Assembly (NCBI RefSeq): GCF_017874235.1
Contig: NZ_JAGGLC010000001.1
Coordinates: forward strand, 682,001-746,000
Origin: Halolamina salifodinae
Lineage (GTDB): Archaea; Halobacteriota; Halobacteria; Halobacteriales; Haloferacaceae
Reading direction: 5' to 3'
DNA length: 64,000 nucleotides
Shown: positions 45,862 to 54,296 of the stretch, one piece after another
How the letters are laid out: each line of letters starts with the position of its first letter
Position numbering within the stretch: the first letter of the stretch is position 1
Position numbers and translations under genes: made by a program
Notes under the pieces: model-generated
What the model was told of the DNA's origin: nothing
Seen by the model: only the letters and a program-made list of their open reading frames with translations
The model's database searches: none

Positions 45862-45943
45862 TGTCCGGGAAAAGTGGCCGCCGGGGCAAAGCGATGACGG
45901 TCGCGGGCGTCGACGCACGGCATCGACGTCGTCCGGGGCAGCG

Positions 45944-47230
45944 CTACTCGACGACCAGCCGATCCTTCCCACGTACCGCCTGGGCCTCCGCGAACTCGCC
46001 GCCGCCGAGCAGGCCGCGAGCGGCCTTCTTCCCCCACTCAACCGCGGGCTGGGTGAACGTCGAGAGGTCGGCGAGTTCGCCGTAACAGATGCAGGCAGCC
46101 TCCATCCCGAACAGCAGTTCGCCGAGGCCGCGCTCGTCGACGCGGTCGATCTCGATCCGGACGTTCGGGCAGTTCGCGGCCGTCAGACTCGCCTCGGTCG
46201 CCTCGAACTCCGCGTCGAGCAGCGTCCCCAGTGACTGGCCGCCGAGGTAGGAGAGCCCCTCCAGATCGGTCTCGGGAATCCCGCGGTCCGCGCGCTCGGT
46301 CGGGCGCACGAGCGTCACGAGTTTGTCCCGCGGGCCGGCGCGATAGAGTTGGAGCTGTGAGTGCTGATCGGTCGCGCCGAGCGCTCTCGCGGGCGTCTGG
46401 CCCCGCCCGTCCTTCCCGAGGCTCTCGGCCCAGAGTTGGGCGAACCACTCCGCGAACGTCTCCAGCGATTCGGCGTAGGGCATGAACGCGTTCGTGACGG
46501 CGCCGCGCTCGGCCAGCGCGTAGCTTGTCGCGCCGTAGGCGTACGCCGGCGAGTCGTAGAGCGACCCAGCCAGCCGATCCCGCTCCTCGGCGGCACCGGC
46601 GAGCACAGCCTCGATGTCGTGGCCCTGAATCGCCGCCGCCGCGAGGCCGACCGTCGAGAGCACCGAGAACCGGCCCGGAACGCCCTCGGGCACGTCGAGG
46701 GCGGGCAGGTCGTGCTTGGTCGCGAGATTCCGGAGGTTCCCCTCGGGTCCGGTGGTCACGAACGTCTGCTCGGCCCAGTCGACGCCCGCATCCGCCATCG
46801 CCTCGCGGACGACGAGGAAGTTCGAGAGCGTCTCGGCGGTCGTGCCGGAGTTCGAGACGACGTTTACGGCCGTTCGGGAGAGGTCCAGCGAATCGAGCAG
46901 GCGCGAGGTGTGCTCCGGGTCGACGTTATCGAGGAAGTAGGCGTCAGTCTCGCTCTCGAGACCGTTACAGAGCGTCGCCGCGCCGAGCGCGCTGCCGCCG
47001 ATGCCGACGGTAAGGACTGCCTCGCTGTCGGCGAAGGGAGCGACCGCGTTCCGGATCCGGTCGGGGTCGGCGGTCTCGGGAAGGTTGAGCGCGGTGTAGC
47101 CGAACGCGTCGTCGGCCATGCCGTCGGCAATGCGTTCGTGGGCCGTGGCCACGTCGGCGTCCAGTTCGTCGAGGCCGTCGCGCGTGAGGGCGGGGTCGCC
47201 GCCCAGCGCGTTGCCGATGTCGGTGTGCAT
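45944..47230 (-). CDS. pgi: Glucose-6-phosphate isomerase
   Basis: The 428-residue enzyme has the PGI signature regions: VGIGGSALGAATL, VVSNSGTTAETLSNF (sugar phosphate site), QLWAESLGKDGRG and the C-terminal QPAVEWGKKAARGLL with the catalytic Lys segment. It interconverts glucose-6-phosphate and fructose-6-phosphate in sugar metabolism. The ATG at 47230 (MHTDIGNALGGD) was chosen because it gives the family's usual start. It is divergent from the UspA gene; the 98-bp region between them contains both promoters. Confidence 0.95.
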   Translation of the reverse strand: MHTDIGNALGGDPALTRDGLDELDADVATAHERIADGMADDAFGYTALNLPETADPDRIRNAVAPFADSEAVLTVGIGGSALGAATLCNGLESETDAYFLDNVDPEHTSRLLDSLDLSRTAVNVVSNSGTTAETLSNFLVVREAMADAGVDWAEQTFVTTGPEGNLRNLATKHDLPALDVPEGVPGRFSVLSTVGLAAAAIQGHDIEAVLAGAAEERDRLAGSLYDSPAYAYGATSYALAERGAVTNAFMPYAESLETFAEWFAQLWAESLGKDGRGQTPARALGATDQHSQLQLYRAGPRDKLVTLVRPTERADRGIPETDLEGLSYLGGQSLGTLLDAEFEATEASLTAANCPNVRIEIDRVDERGLGELLFGMEAACICYGELADLSTFTQPAVEWGKKAARGLLGGGEFAEAQAVRGKDRLVVE

Positions 47231-47328
47231 GGGTGGGGTGGCGGGTGGCTGGCGGAAGTAGCTTCGGAGAGCCAGCGCCGTCGACTCTGCCCCGTCGGAG
47301 TTATGCCGCAGCGGCCGAACCACAACCT

Positions 47329-47838
47329 ATGTTCGACACCATCGTCATCGCCACCGACGGCTCCGAGAGCGTCCAGCGGGCGGTCGACGTGGCGCTCGAC
47401 TTCGCCGACCGGTTCGACGGTCCCGAATCGCGTAGCGATTCGGTAGCCAACCAAAACGCTTCGCGTTCTGGTGACGCCGACGTCCACGCGCTGTTCGTCG
47501 TCGACGAGCGCGAGGTCGAGTCCTCGCCCGGGAGCGTCCGCGAGGAGCTCCGCGCCGCGCTGGAGAACGACGGCGAGGACGCCGTCGCCAGCGTCGCCGC
47601 GCGCGCCGAGAGCGCCGTCACGACCGCGGTCCGGGAGGGGCGCCCGGCCGCGACCATCTCCGACTACGCCCGCGAGGTCGACGCCGACGTGGTCGCCACC
47701 GGGACGCGCGGCCGTCACGGCGAGAACCGCTACCTGATCGGCGGCGTTGCCGAGAGCGTGGTGCGGCGCTGTCCGGTGCCGGTGCTGACAGTGCGACAGT
47801 TGGAGGGCGAGACGGACGGCGAAGAAGCGACGGCGTAG
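47329..47838 (+). CDS. Universal stress protein with an in-frame repeat insertion
   Basis: The 169-residue protein is a UspA-type fold (MFDTIVIATDGSESVQRAVDVALDFADRFD at the N-terminus; VVATGTRGRHGENRYLIGGVAESVVRR at the nucleotide-binding C-terminus). After FDG it carries a 19-residue insertion ending VANQNASRSGD, encoded by a 57-bp palindromic repeat (47419-47475). Removing it restores a normal RFDADVHALFVVD strand. The insertion lies in a surface loop between the first helix and the second strand, so the fold should tolerate it. The start at 47329 is the usual one. Confidence 0.92.
   Translation: MFDTIVIATDGSESVQRAVDVALDFADRFDGPESRSDSVANQNASRSGDADVHALFVVDEREVESSPGSVREELRAALENDGEDAVASVAARAESAVTTAVREGRPAATISDYAREVDADVVATGTRGRHGENRYLIGGVAESVVRRCPVPVLTVRQLEGETDGEEATA
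47419..47475 (-). repeat. 57-bp palindromic insertion inside the UspA gene
   Basis: Two hairpins make up this stretch: GAATCGC with GCGATTC around GTA (47425-47441), then a linker GGTAGCCAA, then CCAAAACGC with GCGTTCTGG around TTC (47451-47471). The hairpin-GCCAACC-hairpin arrangement and the following GGTGAC match, in reverse orientation, the repeat modules at 4633-4681, 49243-49291 and 50493-50541. GACG occurs on both sides at 57-bp spacing, a possible target duplication. Confidence 0.75.
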
Positions 47839-47882
47839 CGCCGTTCCACGGGCCTTATACCTCAGCTCGCCGACTTTCGGGT

Positions 47883-49085
47883 ATGGAAGACGACCTCATC
47901 GAGACGAGCGAGTTCTCGCTGCACCGACGCTCGCTGCTGCCCGGGAAGGGCTTTTTCTACCCCGATTCGCTGGACGAAGACCGCACCGAGGAGCGCATCG
48001 CCGAGGCCGTCGACGGCGCCGAGGCCGTCGTGATCACCGACTCCGACGCCGACGGCCTCGGCTGTGTGGCGCTGATCCGCGAGGCCCGCGACGCCACGCT
48101 CGACGTGGCGCCATTCGAGGAGGCGATGGCCGAGGAGATGGCCGACGACGAGGCGGAGGAGGACGAGGCGGACGACGAGACGGGCGAAGACGAGGACGAG
48201 GAGGGTGAGGAACCTCACGAGCGCTCGACGGTCGCACTCGTCGCCTCCGGCCCCGGACGGCTCGAGGACTCGCTCGAACTGGTCGCGAAACACGTCGAGG
48301 AGGGCACGGACGCCTACATCTGCGACATCTGTCCGGACAGCTACAAGTACGTCGCCGACGACCTCGAGGCGCTGGTCGAGCGCTGCGGCGAGGTCCGGTG
48401 GTTCGACCACCACCAGTGGGGCGAGGAGCTCGAACAGCGCGTCCGCGATGCGGGCGTCGACCTCGTCATCGGCGACAGCGAGGAGGAGTGTACGACCGAC
48501 GTGGCGCTGCGCTCGCTGGACTACGAGTTCGACGAGCGCTACCAGGAGCTCGCGGAGGTCACCCGGGACCACGACCTCTGGCTCAAGCGCGACGAGCGCA
48601 GCGACGACCTCGCGGACTACGCCTACTGGAGCGGCCCGGAGGAGTACGCCACCGTCGTCGGCGAGTACGGCGCCGCGCTGCCCGAGACCGTTCTGGACTA
48701 CCTCTCACACCGCCGCGTCGAGAAGGAACAGCGCATCGAGGCCGCGATTTCGCGAGCCAACCGCCGACAGATCGGCGAGTGGACCGTCGGCTTCACCTAC
48801 GGTCGCTGCTCGCAGAACGAGGTCGCCGAGGCGCTCCGGGAGGACGGCTGTGACGCCGCGGTGATCGTCAAACCCTCCGGCAGCGCGTCGATCCGCGGCT
48901 CCGAGGGCTTCGAGCGCTGCCACGAGGTCGCCGGACAGGTCAACGGCGGCGGTCACCCGAAGGCCGCGGGCTGTAAGCCCGATATCTACGACGACATGCT
49001 GGACATGGCCCAGCACTGGACGAGCGAAGGGCGGGCCGCGCGGACCGTTATTCGGCGTGCTTTTGAGGAGTTAGTGGCGGAGTAG
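47883..49085 (+). CDS. DHH/DHHA1 phosphoesterase, RecJ-like
   Basis: The 400-residue protein has the DHH superfamily motifs ITDSDADGLG (about 51-60) and WFDHHQW (DHH) and a C-terminal DHHA1 domain with NGGGHPKAAG. The acids and histidines should bind two metal ions. Haloarchaeal relatives are RecJ-like exonucleases or nano-RNA/cyclic-dinucleotide phosphodiesterases. An unusual run of Glu and Asp (about residues 83-118) separates the first two motifs and may be a flexible loop. It starts 44 bases after the UspA stop. Confidence 0.9.
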   Translation: MEDDLIETSEFSLHRRSLLPGKGFFYPDSLDEDRTEERIAEAVDGAEAVVITDSDADGLGCVALIREARDATLDVAPFEEAMAEEMADDEAEEDEADDETGEDEDEEGEEPHERSTVALVASGPGRLEDSLELVAKHVEEGTDAYICDICPDSYKYVADDLEALVERCGEVRWFDHHQWGEELEQRVRDAGVDLVIGDSEEECTTDVALRSLDYEFDERYQELAEVTRDHDLWLKRDERSDDLADYAYWSGPEEYATVVGEYGAALPETVLDYLSHRRVEKEQRIEAAISRANRRQIGEWTVGFTYGRCSQNEVAEALREDGCDAAVIVKPSGSASIRGSEGFERCHEVAGQVNGGGHPKAAGCKPDIYDDMLDMAQHWTSEGRAARTVIRRAFEELVAE

Positions 49086-49090
49086 GTCGG

Positions 49091-49131
49091 TTTTCGAAGG
49101 TCGAAGCGGCGTTCTTCGAGGCGGTATTTTT
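49091..49131 (+). terminator. T-rich termination region after the DHH gene
   Basis: TTTT at 49091-49094 and TTTTT at 49127-49131 follow the DHH gene stop. They precede the left end of repeat copy C. Confidence 0.4.
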
Positions 49132-49181
49132 CTTTCCGGCGTCAACGGCTGCGCTCAGGACGGTTACCGCGACAGCGACGG

Positions 49182-49742
49182 CGACAGCATCTCGAAGCAT
49201 GACAACTGATACCCGCGATGTGCCGGGCACGAGAGCCGGTCATCAGAAATCTCCGATTTCTGATTGGCAGACGAGAGCCTGCGGCTCTCGTCAACGTCGC
49301 CGGACTACGTCCGGCTGGCGAACGGGAGCTTCGCTCCCGTTAACGGCACAGCACCGAGTCCCCACCCCTCCCCCCGCGCTCGCGACGTTCGCGAGCGCGA
49401 GGCGTCCACCGCTCCGCAACTTCGGTGGCGCGCAAGCGTCCGCGCCTCCGTGCGCGGACTGAGCGCGCGAGGATCCCGCGAGCGAAGCGAGTTGGACCAC
49501 GTGGGGGTGATACGAGAGGCGCGAAGCGCCTCTCGGCGACATGACGAGAGAGCTTCGCTCTCTCGAACCACTTGCTCCCACGGAGGACGAGTGAGCGAAC
49601 GAGTCGGCCGGGGAGGAAGCGAGGCGGGAAAAACGCGACCAGCGGGAGCGGCAAACCGCCTCGGTAGCGAGCGGCGACGCCGCGAGCGCTGTGGCAGCGG
49701 TACGAGGCTGTGCGGTCACAAGTGGTCATGCATCGAGACAGT
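49182..49742 (+). repeat. Modular palindromic repeat element, copy C (intergenic)
   Basis: About 560 bp of the 802-bp gap between the DHH gene and the small membrane-protein gene repeats the layout of copy A: TCAGAAATC with GATTTCTGA (49243-49263), ACGAGAGCC with GGCTCTCGT (49271-49291), GCCGGAC with GTCCGGC (49299-49315), AACGGGAGC with GCTCCCGTT (49321-49341), then the CCCCACCCCTCCCCCC block. Several stem bases differ from copy A in a pair-preserving way. Extra palindromes (GCGAGCGAAGCGAG, GGCGCGAAGCGCC, AGAGAGCTTCGCTCTC) follow. The ends at about 49189-49205 and 49722-49738 are imperfect inverted repeats of TCTCGAAGCATGACAAC. Open frames inside look spurious. Confidence 0.8.
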
Positions 49743-49887
49743 CTGTAGTCGAAAACCACACAACAGCACCTGCTCCGCTCCAAAAAGATACGAATTGTCT
49801 CTATTGAAACCCGGTTTGTTTACCACGCTCTGTTCTGAAACATCCGTTCATTAGGGCTGCGTATTTGTCAAATACGATTGCTCCCAC

Positions 49888-50178
49888 TCAGCCCAATATT
49901 GGTTCTGGAACCAATATGAGGAGTGCAAGGAAGACAGCGAGGATACCAACGGCTAGTATCCGAAGTCTTCCTGCGGAGCGTCGTCGGTTGAGAGGCAGAG
50001 ATTCGGCGAACCCAAGAAGAGCGAGCGATATACCGGTGAAGTGTAAGGTGTAGAGACCGTCGAGTAAGGCTCCAAAATACACCAAACCAAGAAGGCAAAT
50101 GAACGATAAGAGGAAGAAGACGAGACCCGTCCGTCGTCCATCTGGCTCACGAAACAACATCCGTTGAACTGCCTTCAC
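49888..50178 (-). CDS. Small membrane protein of unknown function
   Basis: The 96-residue product has three predicted helices (about 17-37, 43-60 and 73-94) with charged turns. It starts MKAVQRMLFREPDGRRTG. No known motif. It is the lowest-GC gene in its area and sits beside repeat copy C, which hints at a horizontally acquired or fast-evolving stretch. Gene status is likely but not certain. Confidence 0.5.
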   Translation of the reverse strand: MKAVQRMLFREPDGRRTGLVFFLLSFICLLGLVYFGALLDGLYTLHFTGISLALLGFAESLPLNRRRSAGRLRILAVGILAVFLALLILVPEPILG

Positions 50179-50281
50179 ACGTACTAACGGAAGCTTGACC
50201 CGATAAAGCGTTCGGCTGTACTTACCGATTCACTGCAAATCAATTAGCAGTCAAAGGGTCAGCAAAGTCTACGGACTGAAC

Positions 50282-50773
50282 CTACTCCTCGGACCGACTC
50301 CCGACGACCCACTTCTCGGAGTACGACTCCCCGCAGGCACACTTCGCGTAGGCGTGAATCACGTCGCCGTCGGCGTACATGCCGCCCACTTCGGGGTTCT
50401 CGGCCTCCGCGAACGCGAAAATGTACTGGACTTCGTGGTCGTCGCCGTCGCCCGCGGGACACGACCCGCCAGCGAGGTCGGCGTCGACGCCACCAGAACG
50501 TTCCGCGTTCTGGTTGGCAGACGAGGGCCTTTGGCTCTCGTCGACGCTGCCGCCCTCGCCCATCGCCTCCTTGGCGAACTCCATCGCGTCCTGCCCGGTG
50601 CCGGCACTGAACAGTTTGCGTCCCTGCTCGCCCGGGCGCACCAGCACGATGCCGCCGTCGACTTCCTCGCCGGCGTCGGCCAGTTTCCCGCTCTCGTCCA
50701 ACTGATCCGCGGCGAGGAACAGCGCCACGTCCTCCAGGCGCTCACCCGCGAGGAACTCCGAACGTTTGCTCAT
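50282..50773 (-). CDS. Small haloarchaeal protein (DUF5807-like) with an in-frame repeat insertion
   Basis: The 163-residue protein begins MSKRSEFLAGERLEDVALFLAAD and contains VEGGIVLV-type and AMEFAKEAMG segments. A C-terminal part reads FAFAEAENPEVGGMYADGDVIHAYAKCACGESYSEKW. From memory this matches the haloarchaeal DUF5807 family. A 19-residue insertion (ESQRPSSANQNAERSGGVD) splits what would be GGSVDADLAGG. It is encoded by a 57-bp palindromic repeat flanked by an 8-bp direct repeat. Two Cys in KCACGESY may bind metal. Function is unknown. Confidence 0.8.
   Translation of the reverse strand: MSKRSEFLAGERLEDVALFLAADQLDESGKLADAGEEVDGGIVLVRPGEQGRKLFSAGTGQDAMEFAKEAMGEGGSVDESQRPSSANQNAERSGGVDADLAGGSCPAGDGDDHEVQYIFAFAEAENPEVGGMYADGDVIHAYAKCACGESYSEKWVVGSRSEE
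50483..50547 (+). repeat. 57-bp palindromic insertion with 8-bp flanking repeat, inside the DUF5807-like gene
   Basis: The core is CCAGAACG with CGTTCTGG (50493-50513), the linker TTGGCAG, and ACGAGGGCC with GGCTCTCGT (50521-50541, one G-T pair). GTCGACGC flanks it at 50483-50490 and 50540-50547, giving a 57-bp period and a likely target duplication. The module matches those in copies A and C and in the UspA gene. Confidence 0.8.
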
Positions 50774-50827
50774 ACGGGGTGGAGGCGCTTCTACGGGAAA
50801 AACCGACCGCGTTGGCACGGCCCCGAG

Positions 50828-51316
50828 TCAGTCGAAATCGACGCCGGAGTCGTCGCCGCCGAGATCCCCGCCCTCGCCGGCTTGACCGTTGCCGGCAAGA
50901 TCTTCAGCGATCCCCTGCAGCGACCCACCCGGCCCGCTGGTGTCGCGGTAGACCGTCCGCTCGCCGGGGAGGCGGAGACCGTACCGCTCGCCGGCCTCGA
51001 TCTCGTCGATCTCGACGGGATCGCCCGGTTCGCGACCCTCACCGCGCAGCCACTCGACGAGGCGGTTCTCGGCGCGACCCGGATCCCGGGCCTCGCTCTT
51101 GAGGTCGTAGGCGCCACGCAGCAGCAGTCCCGTGCTGTCGCGTTCGATCTCGGCGTGACACTCCTTGCCGTCGATCACGACCCCGACGAACTCGCCGGCC
51201 TCGAGATCCAACGCCGCAGGAAGGCGCAGGCAGGGCCGGCGGGTGCCGCCGCTGCGGGCGACTTCGGCGCGGGCGGTGTGAACGCTGGCGTGGTCGCTGG
51301 GGATGCGGTCGGCCAT
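50828..51316 (-). CDS. Small haloarchaeal protein (DUF7112-like)
   Basis: The 162-residue protein has a beta-rich N-terminal domain (TARAEVARSGGTRRPCLRLPAALDLEAGEFVGVVIDGKECHAE) and a Gly/Asp-rich tail. It resembles, from memory, the haloarchaeal family DUF7112 and may be a small DNA- or RNA-binding barrel. It ends 54 bases before the start of the DUF5807-like gene and begins 18 bases after rps6e, on the same strand. A shared transcript is likely. Confidence 0.65.
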   Translation of the reverse strand: MADRIPSDHASVHTARAEVARSGGTRRPCLRLPAALDLEAGEFVGVVIDGKECHAEIERDSTGLLLRGAYDLKSEARDPGRAENRLVEWLRGEGREPGDPVEIDEIEAGERYGLRLPGERTVYRDTSGPGGSLQGIAEDLAGNGQAGEGGDLGGDDSGVDFD

Positions 51317-51334
51317 CGAAAAACGGCTTCGGGC

Positions 51335-51721
51335 TTACTCCTCGTCGTCGCCGCCGAACGCCGCGGCGACGTCCTCGTCGCCGATGACTTTGGCGTTGAC
51401 CTGCGCGCTCTCCTCGCTGAACTCGGCGCCACGCACCGTGATCCGGCATCGCTCGCCGTCCTTCTCGGGGTTGAAGCCGACGCCGCCCTCGAGCAGGAGC
51501 TGCTTGAGGTCCGAGCCGGAGACGTCCGCGCGCATCGGTCGGCCGGCGGCGTCGGAGCCACCGGTGAGTTCGAGCGTGGACGCCGAGAGCCCGACCACGT
51601 CGCCCTCGACCTCGTCGCCAAGCGAGCGCCCGAGGAATCGGTTGGCGTCCTGTCCGTCGACGTCCGTCTGGTACGTGTTGCCCGTGTCGGGGTCCGACAC
51701 GACGAGCTTCAGTTCGGCCAT
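51335..51721 (-). CDS. rps6e: Ribosomal protein S6e
   Basis: The 128-residue protein begins [38 protein letters not shown], which is the conserved start of S6e. It continues with [13 protein letters not shown] and the [16 protein letters not shown] segment. It is part of the small ribosomal subunit in archaea and eukaryotes and is not found in bacteria. The tail is Asp/Glu-rich. It heads the small-gene set running down to 50282. Confidence 0.95.
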   Translation of the reverse strand: MAELKLVVSDPDTGNTYQTDVDGQDANRFLGRSLGDEVEGDVVGLSASTLELTGGSDAAGRPMRADVSGSDLKQLLLEGGVGFNPEKDGERCRITVRGAEFSEESAQVNAKVIGDEDVAAAFGGDDEE

Positions 51722-51785
51722 ACCTGAAAACTCTCGGTCGCGGCTGAAAAACACGTCGAAACCACCCGTTCCGGTGGGGAGGGGC

Positions 51786-52280
51786 CTACTCCTCGCCGGG
51801 CAGCAGCGCCTCGGGGGCCTGCTGGGTGAACAGCACGCGGTCGCTGTCGTCCAGCGGCCGGACGTAGAGGCGGCTCTCGCCGGCGGCCTCGATCCGTTCG
51901 ACCGTCTCCTCGGCGTCCTCGATCTTGTAGTAGACGGGGATCAGCACCACCCGGCCGGCCGCCTCGGCCTTCATCACGACCACGGCGAACACGACGCCGT
52001 TGGCCTGCGCGTTGTACGCCTCGTACTCGTCGTACTCGGCCCCCTCGACGGCCGCCTGCACGGCCTCGAACTCGTTGCCCGGCACGAGCACATCGAACCC
52101 CATGCGGTCGTCCTCGTAGCCGTCGTCGGCCTCCAGTCGCGGCAGCGGCGTCACCGCGCCGGGGTGGAGTTCGACGGTCTCCCAGCCGGCCTCCCGGAGT
52201 TCGGCCGCGGTGGCCGCCATGTCGTCGACGGTGTCCTCCCAGAGGTCGGTCATGCCCTGCAGCGGGTGTCCCGGATCCAT
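51786..52280 (-). CDS. Small haloarchaeal protein of unknown function
   Basis: The 164-residue protein begins [33 protein letters not shown] and contains a compact alpha/beta part with [28 protein letters not shown]. It resembles, from memory, a haloarchaeal family (DUF7529). A role in metabolism cannot be read. The ATG at 52280 was chosen; a longer upstream frame has no supporting sequence. Confidence 0.7.
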   Translation of the reverse strand: MDPGHPLQGMTDLWEDTVDDMAATAAELREAGWETVELHPGAVTPLPRLEADDGYEDDRMGFDVLVPGNEFEAVQAAVEGAEYDEYEAYNAQANGVVFAVVVMKAEAAGRVVLIPVYYKIEDAEETVERIEAAGESRLYVRPLDDSDRVLFTQQAPEALLPGEE

Positions 52281-52364
52281 GCCCGACTGTGGACCCGTCA
52301 GGGGTGAAAAGCGTTCGCTTCCGGCGGACGCCAACGCTAAGCCCCCGCCGACCCCACTCGACCC

Positions 52365-52598
52365 ATGAGCGACGACGCCAGCCTGACGGAGTTCGCGGGT
52401 GGCGACGATGGCGAGAGTGATCAGAAAGAGCCCGCCGAGATGCCGACGTACACCTACACGTCGACGCCCGACGGCGCCGAGTGCGACGCGTGCGGCGAGG
52501 CCGTCGAGGAGCGCTGGCACGCCGGCGAGGGCGGCGCCGTCGATGATCCCGAACTCGACCCCGACGCGCTGGTCTGTGCGGACTGCAAGGAGTGGTGA
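52365..52598 (+). CDS. Small zinc-finger-like protein
   Basis: The 77-residue acidic protein has ECDACGEAVEERWH and LVCADCKEW, four cysteines in two pairs that could bind one zinc ion. The rest is a disordered-looking acidic start. It is divergent from the DUF7529-like gene and convergent with mutL, with 24 bases to the mutL stop. Function is unknown. Confidence 0.65.
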   Translation: MSDDASLTEFAGGDDGESDQKEPAEMPTYTYTSTPDGAECDACGEAVEERWHAGEGGAVDDPELDPDALVCADCKEW

Positions 52599-52622
52599 CA
52601 CGCGACCGCGGCGAGCGGCCTG

Positions 52623-54296
52623 CTACTTCCGTTCAAACCCGGCGGCCAACGTCTCCTCACTCACGCTGAGCACCGTCGGCCGCCCGTGCGGGCACGCAAA
52701 CGGCTGCTCGCACTGCCCCAGTCGGTCCACGAGCGCCTGCGCTTCCTCACTCTCCAGCGCGTCGCCGGCTTTCAGCGACGGGTGACAGGCGAGATCCGCG
52801 AGCGCCGCCTCCCGGGCGTCCTCGGGGTCGTCGCCGCGGGCGAGCGCCGCGAGGGTCTCCCGAAACGCCCCCGAATCGGCGGGCCGACCCAGCGGTGCCG
52901 GCACGGCCGAGAGCTTCACCGTCGTCCCGCCGAACGGCTGGGCATCGAACCCCATCGCGGCCAGTTCCTCGGCGTACTCCTCGACTACCGCCGCCTCCGC
53001 CGGCGACAGCGAGAGCGTCTCCGGCGGCGAGAGGGCGACCTGATCGATCCCGGCACCCGAAACAGCGGCCTGCAGGCGCTCGTAGTTCACGCGCTCGTGG
53101 GCGGCGTGCTGGTCGATCACCAGTAGGTCGTCACCCTCGGCACAGAGGAGGTAGGTGTTGCGGAACTGCCCGAGCACCGTCGCCGCCGCGAGCGCCGACT
53201 CGCCATCTTTCGGTTCGAGCGACTCCTCCAACCCCATCGCCACCCCGCCGGAGCGCCGGAGATCCGCGGTCGTGAGCGCGTCGTTCACGCCAGTCTCGAC
53301 CGCCGCCTCGACGGCCTCGCGGGCTGAGACCGCGACCTCCGCCTTCGCGGGGTGGACGTTGGCGTCGACGCTCGCCGGGGGGAGCGACACAGAGACCACC
53401 GCGACAGGGTGCCGGCCGTCGGGGAGGAGCGTGCCGTAGCCCCGTTCGACGGCCCGGCGGACGCCCTCGTCGACAACCGGCCGGTCGTTGATGGCGGTCC
53501 GGATGTGCGACCGGTCCGAGCGCGTCGTGGAGGGGTAGACGAGCACCCCCTCGACGCGGATTGCGGCCTGCTCCGCGCTCTCGTCGCCCGAAAGCGTCGT
53601 CTCGTGGGTGAACGTCGTCGATCTGGCGGCCACGTGGCGGTCGTAGACGGCCGCCAGCGTGTCGGCGTAGGCACCGCTTCCGGGCGTTTCGAACACCTCG
53701 CGGCCGTCGTGGGCGAGCGAGAACGACACGCCCGGGCGGGTGAGCGCGTAGCGCGCGACCAGCGAGGAGATCCGGGCGAACTCCGCGCCGGCGCCGCCTA
53801 GCGCCTCCAGTCTGGCCGGGCGGTCGGCGAACAGGTCCCGGACGACGACGGTGGTTCCACATGCTCGGCCGGCGTCAGAGATCTGGATGTCCCCTTCCGA
53901 ATCGACCGAGAGCCGGGTTCCCGGCTCCGTGCCGTCGCTGGCGACCAGTTCGAGGCGGCCCGCGTCGGCGATGCTGGGCAGCGCTTCGCCGCGGAAGCCG
54001 AGGCTGGTGGTCGCCGGGAGCTCCGCGGCGTCCCGGAGTTTGCTGGTCGCGTGGCGCTCGATAGCCCGCGCGGCGTCGCCGCGGCTCATCCCGTGGCCGT
54101 CGTCGGCGACCCGGATGCGCTCGGTGCCGTCGCCGTCGATTTCGACCCGGATCGAGTCGGCCGCGGCGTCGAGCGCGTTGTCCAGCAGTTCGCCCACGAC
54201 CCGTGCGGGACGGGTGATCACCTCGCCGGCGGCGATGCGGTCGACCGTCGCCTCGTCGAGGCGTTCGACCGTCGGCGGGTCGGTGGTGTCGCTCAT
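52623..54296 (-). CDS. mutL: DNA mismatch repair protein MutL
   Basis: The 557-residue protein has an N-terminal GHKL ATPase with ELLDNALDAAA, VADDGHGM and TTSLGFRGEAL (about 30-105). The C-terminal dimerisation domain has the endonuclease motif DQHAAHERVNYE (DQHA-x2-E-x4-E) and ACPHGRPT near the end, so it should nick DNA like other MutH-independent MutL proteins. It acts with MutS to correct replication errors. Its start overlaps the mutS stop in an ATGA, so the two genes form one operon. Confidence 0.95.
   Translation of the reverse strand: MSDTTDPPTVERLDEATVDRIAAGEVITRPARVVGELLDNALDAAADSIRVEIDGDGTERIRVADDGHGMSRGDAARAIERHATSKLRDAAELPATTSLGFRGEALPSIADAGRLELVASDGTEPGTRLSVDSEGDIQISDAGRACGTTVVVRDLFADRPARLEALGGAGAEFARISSLVARYALTRPGVSFSLAHDGREVFETPGSGAYADTLAAVYDRHVAARSTTFTHETTLSGDESAEQAAIRVEGVLVYPSTTRSDRSHIRTAINDRPVVDEGVRRAVERGYGTLLPDGRHPVAVVSVSLPPASVDANVHPAKAEVAVSAREAVEAAVETGVNDALTTADLRRSGGVAMGLEESLEPKDGESALAAATVLGQFRNTYLLCAEGDDLLVIDQHAAHERVNYERLQAAVSGAGIDQVALSPPETLSLSPAEAAVVEEYAEELAAMGFDAQPFGGTTVKLSAVPAPLGRPADSGAFRETLAALARGDDPEDAREAALADLACHPSLKAGDALESEEAQALVDRLGQCEQPFACPHGRPTVLSVSEETLAAGFERK

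Noticed and set aside
49264-49854. 196-residue frame MADESLRLSSTSP... in repeat copy C
   Set aside because: The similarity to the copy A frame comes from shared DNA, with hairpins and C-rich blocks read as protein. No domain or ribosome-binding signal supports it.
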